Assembly: GCF_003589595.1 (NCBI RefSeq)
Contig: NW_020655550.1
Location: 906,796 to 970,795 of the forward strand
DNA length: 64,000 nucleotides
DNA from: Hyposmocoma kahamanoa
Lineage: Eukaryota > Arthropoda > Insecta > Lepidoptera > Cosmopterigidae
Reading direction: 5' to 3'
In this document: piece after piece, positions 60,791 through 64,000 of the stretch
Numbering within the stretch: the stretch's first letter is position 1
How the letters are laid out: each line of letters opens with the position of its first letter
Notes under the pieces: model-generated
Told to the model about the DNA's origin: nothing
What the model saw: only the letters and a program-made list of their open reading frames with translations
The model's database searches: none
Translations under genes and position numbers: made by a program

Positions 60791-61203
60791 AGAACAACTG
60801 TGATTAGAAGATAGTGAAGTGCAGCGATCTAGATTGGTACAGTACCATAATTTATCAGAAAGATCGGTCAAGCCATTTAAACGGGATTGCACATGGGCCA
60901 TGGGAACCCAGTTTCTTCTACTTAATGTAGCCTTAATCTTGTACTTTCGCTTTTAATGTAAATTCTTTGCCACACAAAGAAAAGATACTTGAAACACATA
61001 TTACAAAGGACATATACAAAGATGATGTTAGTTAGTCAATTGTATTTTCATGAATAAACAAAGAACAAACAAGAAAACAGCCTAAATTGTTCATATTAAA
61101 GCTGCTTTTCGTCATTTTACCTTACTTGTAACAAATGCTTCATCTTAACTTAATTGCATATAAATTAATTATAATAACTACATAACATAATAATAATAAT
61201 AAT

Positions 61204-61390
61204 AACGCGCACACGCTCACAGCCCCGCACTAGAGAAACCCGGTATCGCGGGTGCCATGGACACACACATAGACAACCACAAATTACACCCAAACTCAGG
61301 AGAGAAATAAATGTAGGCCACACAAATATTTCTCCCGGCACAGGAATCGAACCCGGGACCTCTGCGTGGCAGTCACACGCAGAGGCAGTT
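61204..61390 (-). mobile_element. CA-tailed tRNA-related SINE, best-preserved copy
   Basis: CGCGCACACGCTCACAGCCC, CGGTATCGCGGGTGCCATGG and TTTCTCCCGGCACAGGAATC, then GAACCCGGGACC. The inverted B box GGAATCGAACCC is intact, so transcription runs right to left and the CA-rich end is the 3' tail. Confidence 0.75.
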
Positions 61391-62322
61391 ATATTATATT
61401 TAAAACAATTGATTTTACATTAAAATTTATAAGGGAATTAAACAAAACTTAACGAAGCTTCGTAATGCAAATATGTAATCTAACAATTACTACATATAGT
61501 ATTCTAGGTTTCATGTAAGTCTCGGGTCAAGGCAGCTGAGGTTTTATATATACGACTATCCACAGTTCTACCCGTTAAGATTTATTACACTGTTTGCCTA
61601 TCATTAGAGACCTTACAATTGAATATTCCACCATAATATGCAGTTAAAATACAGCAAATATACAATCAATACACAACCAGTCCATCTTTCCTCCTAACAT
61701 GTTTTATGTTGTATTCAAATTATTAATATTACTTCCAAGAATGAATGCGTGTTGTAACTGCAGATGACTAAAATGAATTGAACAATTTGTGATTCTCCCG
61801 GATATTCGACTTACCTACTGATACTTGATCGTGATTTGTATGTGTATGGTTTAAATTTATTTAAAATAAAATGTAGTGTTTAGGCAAAGGGCTGTTTATG
61901 AAAAATTAGCTATCATCTGCTTTTATCTACATTTAATATGCTATATATAGTTACACTTCATGTGCTTTTCCTTTATACTCGTATTCATTAGTACGTACAC
62001 TGAAAAACAGGATAACCAAAGTGCTTCAATTATTTAATTTTTCACCACAATTTAGTTAGTCGTTGTCAATTAGTTTAAATTAATAAAAGTGTGCAATTAT
62101 GAAACCCAAATCTAATTGGTTATGTATTGCCGTAGTTTTGTAGTCACCAGTTTTATGCTATGTGTAAACGAAAGTTATGCTACATATAACAATTCTTTTT
62201 TCATTGTACTTCACACTATACAATACATGTATTTAGTCTTATAAATATATAGATTATAATATTACGTAATGTACAAGTGCAATCCACACATTTCTATGTC
62301 TTTTATACTTATATTATACGTG
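61391..62322. other. AT-rich stretch, nothing recognised
   Basis: No gene or known repeat between the SINE and the mariner element. Confidence 0.5.
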
Positions 62323-63312
62323 TGGCGCACTATAAGTTTTCGGCAAGAATAAGAAAAAAATACTACAATGGTCAGAAATGAATTTATTGTTCCTCAAAAT
62401 ATTCTCCGTTAGCGTTAATACAATTTTTCATGCGAATGAACCAATTTTGAAAACATTTATGCCACACCTCCGTGACAATCTCTAAAACATATTTTTCTTA
62501 CTCTTCGACAGCCTCTTCAGGTGATGAAAATGCCCGCGTAACAGGTTCTTAATTTTTGGAAACAAATAAAAGTCACAAGGTGCCAGGTCGGGACTGTATG
62601 CGGGATGGCTCATAAGGTCAACGTTGTTCACTTTCAAAAATTCATTTGTCTGTCTGGCCGTGTGAGAACTGGCATTATCGTGGTGCAAGATGATACGGCA
62701 TTTACGGTTATTTTTACGGAGTTTGTCAATAACTTCCGGCAAACATATGGTCGTGTACCAATCACTATTCACCGTACAACGATTCTCCAAAGCAACAGCT
62801 TTTTCACACCCAAATGTTTGTGTAGTATTGATTGTATTTGACTCATGCCTATGCCTAAAGATGCCTGAATCTCATGGTATGTCACATGCCTGTCTGTTTT
62901 GATCATACGGCGCACAGCATCGATGTTATTGTTGTTCACAGCAGTGGAGGAGCGACCATCACGACATTCATTACTGAGATTCACACGATCGCGTTTGAAT
63001 TCTGCAAACTAGCTATAAATAGTCGTCTTGTATGGTGTTTCGTCGCCAAAAGCAGTTTGAAGCCGAGTGAAGCTCCGCTGAGCTGTTAAATTTTACTTAA
63101 AGTCGTACAAAATCATACTACGAAAATTTTCACGAGTTAAATGCATAGTGATGTAGACAACCAATTTTTAAAATGACGCCACAATGTAAAAACAAGTGAC
63201 AGTCAGACGAAACAAACTGTATTTTACAGCCAAAGAGTTCCATTTTCAATGTAATTACTTTTTAAATATTGTTTATGTAATTGGCCAGTTCCGGAAAAAT
63301 TTTAGTGCGCCC
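62323..63312 (-). mobile_element. mariner-family DNA transposon, internally deleted
   Basis: Imperfect terminal inverted repeats bound the element: GGCGCACTATAAGTTTTC at 62324 and, inverted at 63312, GGGCGCACTAAAATTTTTCC. A TA follows the right end; the left TA appears mutated to TG. Length is about 990 bp against about 1.3 kb for typical mariners, matching an internal deletion of roughly 330 bp in the transposase gene. Confidence 0.88.
62384..63146 (-). pseudogene. mariner transposase pseudogene
   Basis: The minus-strand start MHLTRENFRSMI is followed by an in-frame stop, SFTRLQTAFGDETPYKTTIY and another stop, then VNLSNECRDGRS and ASLGIGMSQIQSILHKHLGV (the DNA-binding region). The frame then jumps to ENRCTVNSDWYTTICLPEV. 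The intervening part, where mariners carry the first catalytic Asp (GDETW-type motif), is absent. Later come ILHHDNASSHTARQ and HPAYSPDLAPCDFYLF with the other two acidic residues, a further frameshift near RGHFHH, and an end reading MKNCINANGEYFEEQ. Stops, shifts and the missing catalytic residue make it inactive. Confidence 0.9.
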
Positions 63313-63755
63313 TATGTACTTTCGATTTTTTTATGATAAAATAAGTGCGCATTTGACCTTATCTTACCCGATGGAAAGTGACGATGAGATCGACGTTGGA
63401 GCATACACGCTTACATAATGTCTATATCACTCTAGCCTTGAAAAGTCCCAAGTTATAAAAGTATCCAGGGAATAAGTCTGCAGTCAAGAAATTCCACTCC
63501 TATAGCTATTCGCATAAATTTGGGGGCGTAACGCTTCGTCAGAATCTTTGGAATATCCACAACATGATAATGCGGGGTGGAACCCCAACCTACCTCTAGT
63601 TCGCCGATGATGGAAACAGGAAGGCGAAATTAAATCGTGCAATTCCTGATATATCCTCGTGACATATCTTGTAGAATGTAGATGTACTACCGGGCACACA
63701 CTAGTGTCCTCTGAAATACGGTACTGTTTTGTTTAAACGCGAGATTCAGGAGTAA
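63313..63755. other. Sequence between mariner and the short TIR element
   Basis: A 71-codon minus ORF is present but has no recognisable domain; nothing else noted. Confidence 0.45.
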
Positions 63756-63937
63756 GGGCACCTTCAAATTAGAAGCTTATAGAAGCGCTCCAGTGGCGCC
63801 ACTGCGGCCCTGCAGCTGCGCCGCTACTAATTTTTATACAATATTCAGAAACGCAGCTGCAGACCAGGTATTGTATGAAAATTTGTATTGTAGTGTAGTA
63901 AACGCGTCACTCCTATAAGCGTAAAATTTGAAGGCGG
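63756..63937. mobile_element. Short TIR element (MITE candidate)
   Basis: The left end GGGCACCTTCAAATTAGAAG, then CTTATAG, is matched in inverted form at the right end (CGCCTTCAAATTTTACGC, then TTATAG). Inside, CTGCAGCTGCG and CGCAGCTGCAG form a second inverted repeat. Length ~180 bp, no coding capacity. The target duplication is not clear. Confidence 0.55.
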
Positions 63938-64000
63938 AAATTACAATTTTCTAATTTTGTTACTAGTAAGTACGATCAAGGTTAGATAAATTTTTCGAAG

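Overview
The window looks like nuclear DNA from an insect, most probably a moth or butterfly. It is AT-rich and almost gene-free, full of degenerate non-LTR retrotransposons, tRNA-derived SINEs, a mariner relic and MITE-like elements of kinds common in Lepidoptera. The assignment to Lepidoptera is an inference from remembered repeat families and has not been checked by search.

I can support one host protein-coding gene: the 5' part of dysfusion (dysf; vertebrate relative NPAS4), a bHLH-PAS transcription factor on the + strand. A small exon at 20299-20431 carries the start codon (20421, inside GCCACCATG) and ends in a GT donor. The next coding exon, 52376-52557, encodes nearly the whole bHLH domain. 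The two are in matching phase, separated by an intron of about 31.9 kb, and give the first 64 residues. PAS and C-terminal exons are not visible and must lie beyond 64000, so the next intron exceeds 11.4 kb. A GC-rich block at about 7440-7600, with sequence running to a consensus donor at 7991/7992, is a candidate promoter and non-coding first exon.

Layout. 1-7440: AT-rich sequence with SINE pieces, a CpG-rich island (840-1180) and one copy of an abundant ~300-bp retroposon (family A). 7440-8000: putative dysf promoter/leader. 8000-20298: intronic or intergenic, with family A copies and nested SINEs. 20299-20431: dysf start exon. 20432-52375: giant first coding intron, holding LINE fragments, an uninterrupted reverse-transcriptase ORF (minus strand, 32578-33858), a ~4 kb decayed Jockey-like LINE with ORF1 and ORF2 remnants (47405-51420), a minisatellite, hairpins, a TIR-bounded repeat and a cluster of ACGTG/TCGTG sites (26650-26850). 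52376-52557: dysf bHLH exon. 52558-64000: following intron, with a 590-bp TIR element flanked by TAA (54881-55470), two decayed LINEs, an internally deleted mariner (62323-63312) and a small TIR element near the right edge.

The genic sequence describes one regulatory gene with very long introns; the rest is transposon debris. I found no operon, CRISPR array, convincing functional tRNA gene or undescribed multi-gene system. The best leads are the intronic bHLH-PAS-site cluster, an upstream ORF that overlaps the dysf start in another frame and stays open through the bHLH exon, and several unusual transposon structures.
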